NCBI GenBank assembly: GCA_033439795.1
Contig: JAUTDP010000003.1
Coordinates: 1,178,001 to 1,242,000 of the forward strand
DNA length: 64,000 bases
Direction of reading: 5' to 3'
DNA from: Sordaria brevicollis
Taxonomy: Eukaryota > Ascomycota > Sordariomycetes > Sordariales > Sordariaceae
The notes beneath the pieces are model-generated. The model searched no databases. It worked only from the letters and a program-made list of their open reading frames with translations, and was not told where the DNA came from. Positions within the stretch are counted from its first letter, which is position 1. Each line of letters starts with the position of its first letter. The position numbers were made by a program, and so were the translations under genes. Below, piece by piece: positions 62,709-64,000 of the stretch.

Positions 62709-64000
62709 GAGGCGAATATCCAAGTATTGCACGCAAGAGCTGCGTAGGCGCATTGACTTAAAGGAAAGTTGGCCGAACTATTGGAATTCCTGGGTGCCAG
62801 GACAAAGCGAGACTTGTGAACAGCTTTGGGGTGATATCGAAACGCGTTGGTGGACATCGAGGAGTGGAAGGACTTGTCTGAGCTACCGCGTCACCCACGT
62901 CTAGAGATTCCCCATAAAAAAGAGATAAAGGCGATGGGCCGGGGAATGCGAAGACTGGCTCGTGAGCGTACTCAAAGCGAAACTAAATCCGATGATACGG
63001 ATGAAGATAGCAATTATTCAGTTTAGATGCTTGGTTTGGTCATGATGAAAATACGACTTGATATCCTTCTTAAAATTTTGGGTTGTTATAACCTCTTTGG
63101 TGAACGTGATCTTGGTACCTTTTGAGCGCATTCGAATCTCGGTTATTGTATGTTATTAGTACGCTAACTGATGCACAGCCAAGTCTGTAGAGAAAAAGAT
63201 ATTGTCCCATCTGATTCGCTACGTGGATCTCAGGATGCATGCTTCATCTTCTTGATGACCTTGCCGAACGACCAATTCTGTTCACAACTACGGATAGAAG
63301 AAACAGAAAAGTAGAACGAGAAATACAAGGAAGAAAAAAGGCAACGCTGGTGATAATGATACTCGCTGAATTTGCGCTGTGGAAGAGTGCCCAGGCGAAC
63401 CCGAACAGCTCTCCCATAGCACTTGCCCGAAAAGTTTGCTCCCGATGGGAATCGAACGGGGGGCTCTCCGTTGGCTTGGCAAGAGCGGGACCACTCAGCT
63501 ACTAAACCATTTTTGGCTTATTGTTGAATACCCCAAACACCGCTAAGTCTATATGGGCAATTATGGAAGGGGTTTGGTGGGTACTTCCATCCCATGTTGA
63601 AAATCACAAATCCGAAGTCCCAACTTCTCAACTCCCAACTGCGCTACTTCCACTTGACAGCTTCACAACTTTGCAACCTTGCGATTGTTAACGTCCAACT
63701 TACTTAGGAGTTAAGCGATTTGTTATTTTCTGACTTCACTTTAATCACCCGCTAGTTTAAAACGCCTACCGCCCATCCAGACATTTCTCTCTTCGCTATC
63801 ATTCTTTTCTCTTTCTTCCTGGCCTATGGAATCGCGCGGATCGTGAGTGAACCGAATAGTGCTGCTTGGCCTTAGTGCGATATCTTTTGATGAATGAATG
63901 AATTTGAACTTTTAGTGAAAAAGTGACGACGGGACACTCGCGCGGGTGAATGACGGCCACGGGAAGTTCATTGTCATTGTCTGGACGAGACAAGGCGATT
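62709..64000. other. 3' flank and terminal intergenic region
   Basis: No protein gene is supported to the window end. It contains a tRNA-like stretch at 63438-63508. Confidence 0.5.
63438..63508 (-). other. tRNA-like sequence, possibly a pseudo-tRNA-Gly
   Basis: On the minus strand it has a perfect A box (TAGCTGAGTGG), a B box (CGTTCGATTCC) and TTGCCAA at the anticodon position, followed a few bases downstream by TTTT. Spacing is right for a 71-nt tRNA. But the T stem does not pair (CCCCG against CCCAT), the anticodon stem pairs poorly and the acceptor has two mismatches. The 3' half (TTGCCAAGCC, TTCGATTCCCAT, CGGGAGC) looks like a bacterial or organellar tRNA-Gly(GCC). It is probably a pseudogene or hybrid relic. 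Confidence 0.35.

Overview
This is nuclear DNA of a filamentous ascomycete, almost certainly Neurospora (N. crassa or a close relative). The supporting signs are short introns (about 54-110 bp) with GTRNGT donors and CTRAY branch points, long pyrimidine-rich intergenic regions, an intronless 753-residue CAT-2-type catalase-peroxidase, and an AT-rich block with the signature of repeat-induced point mutation (RIP).

Layout. 1-9.2 kb: a siderophore-type MFS transporter (minus) and a CFEM cell-surface protein (plus) are divergently transcribed and share a 2-kb spacer with a near-palindromic pair of iron-type GATA sites; then the spindle checkpoint protein Mad2 (minus). 9.43-14.90 kb: a RIP-degraded DNA transposon with 69-bp terminal inverted repeats, a Tc1/mariner-like transposase relic and a GC-richer nested insertion. 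15-24 kb: a Ure2p-like glutathione S-transferase, two small paralogous membrane proteins, two acidic coiled-coil proteins and the mitochondrial Fe-S scaffold Isu1, all on the minus strand. 24.7-32.5 kb: the deubiquitinase Ubp14 and an APC-family permease (plus). 33.5-38.3 kb: a BTB protein interrupted upstream by one in-frame stop, and an AVT-type vacuolar amino acid transporter (minus). 39.4-46.7 kb: two adjacent paralogues on the plus strand that look like degenerate 2-oxoglutarate/Fe(II) oxygenases fused to charged low-complexity regions. 48.7-62.7 kb: an S33 (proline iminopeptidase-like) hydrolase, an unknown 220-residue protein, a secreted DUF1996 protein, a TOM6-like small protein, an unknown acidic-tailed protein and catalase-peroxidase.

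There is no operon logic here, but iron and oxidative-stress functions recur: siderophore uptake, CFEM haem/iron binding, Isu1, GST and KatG. Among these only the transporter/CFEM pair shows a shared regulatory signal in the sequence. Two nearly identical Pol III-type repeats of about 160 bp, 33 kb apart and inverted, show that a short SINE-like family exists below the size at which RIP acts. The most unusual items are the pseudo-oxygenase pair, the GATA dyad, the SINE-like repeat and the nested insertion in the RIP block. Exon boundaries were read by eye from splice signals and protein continuity; transcript data were not available.
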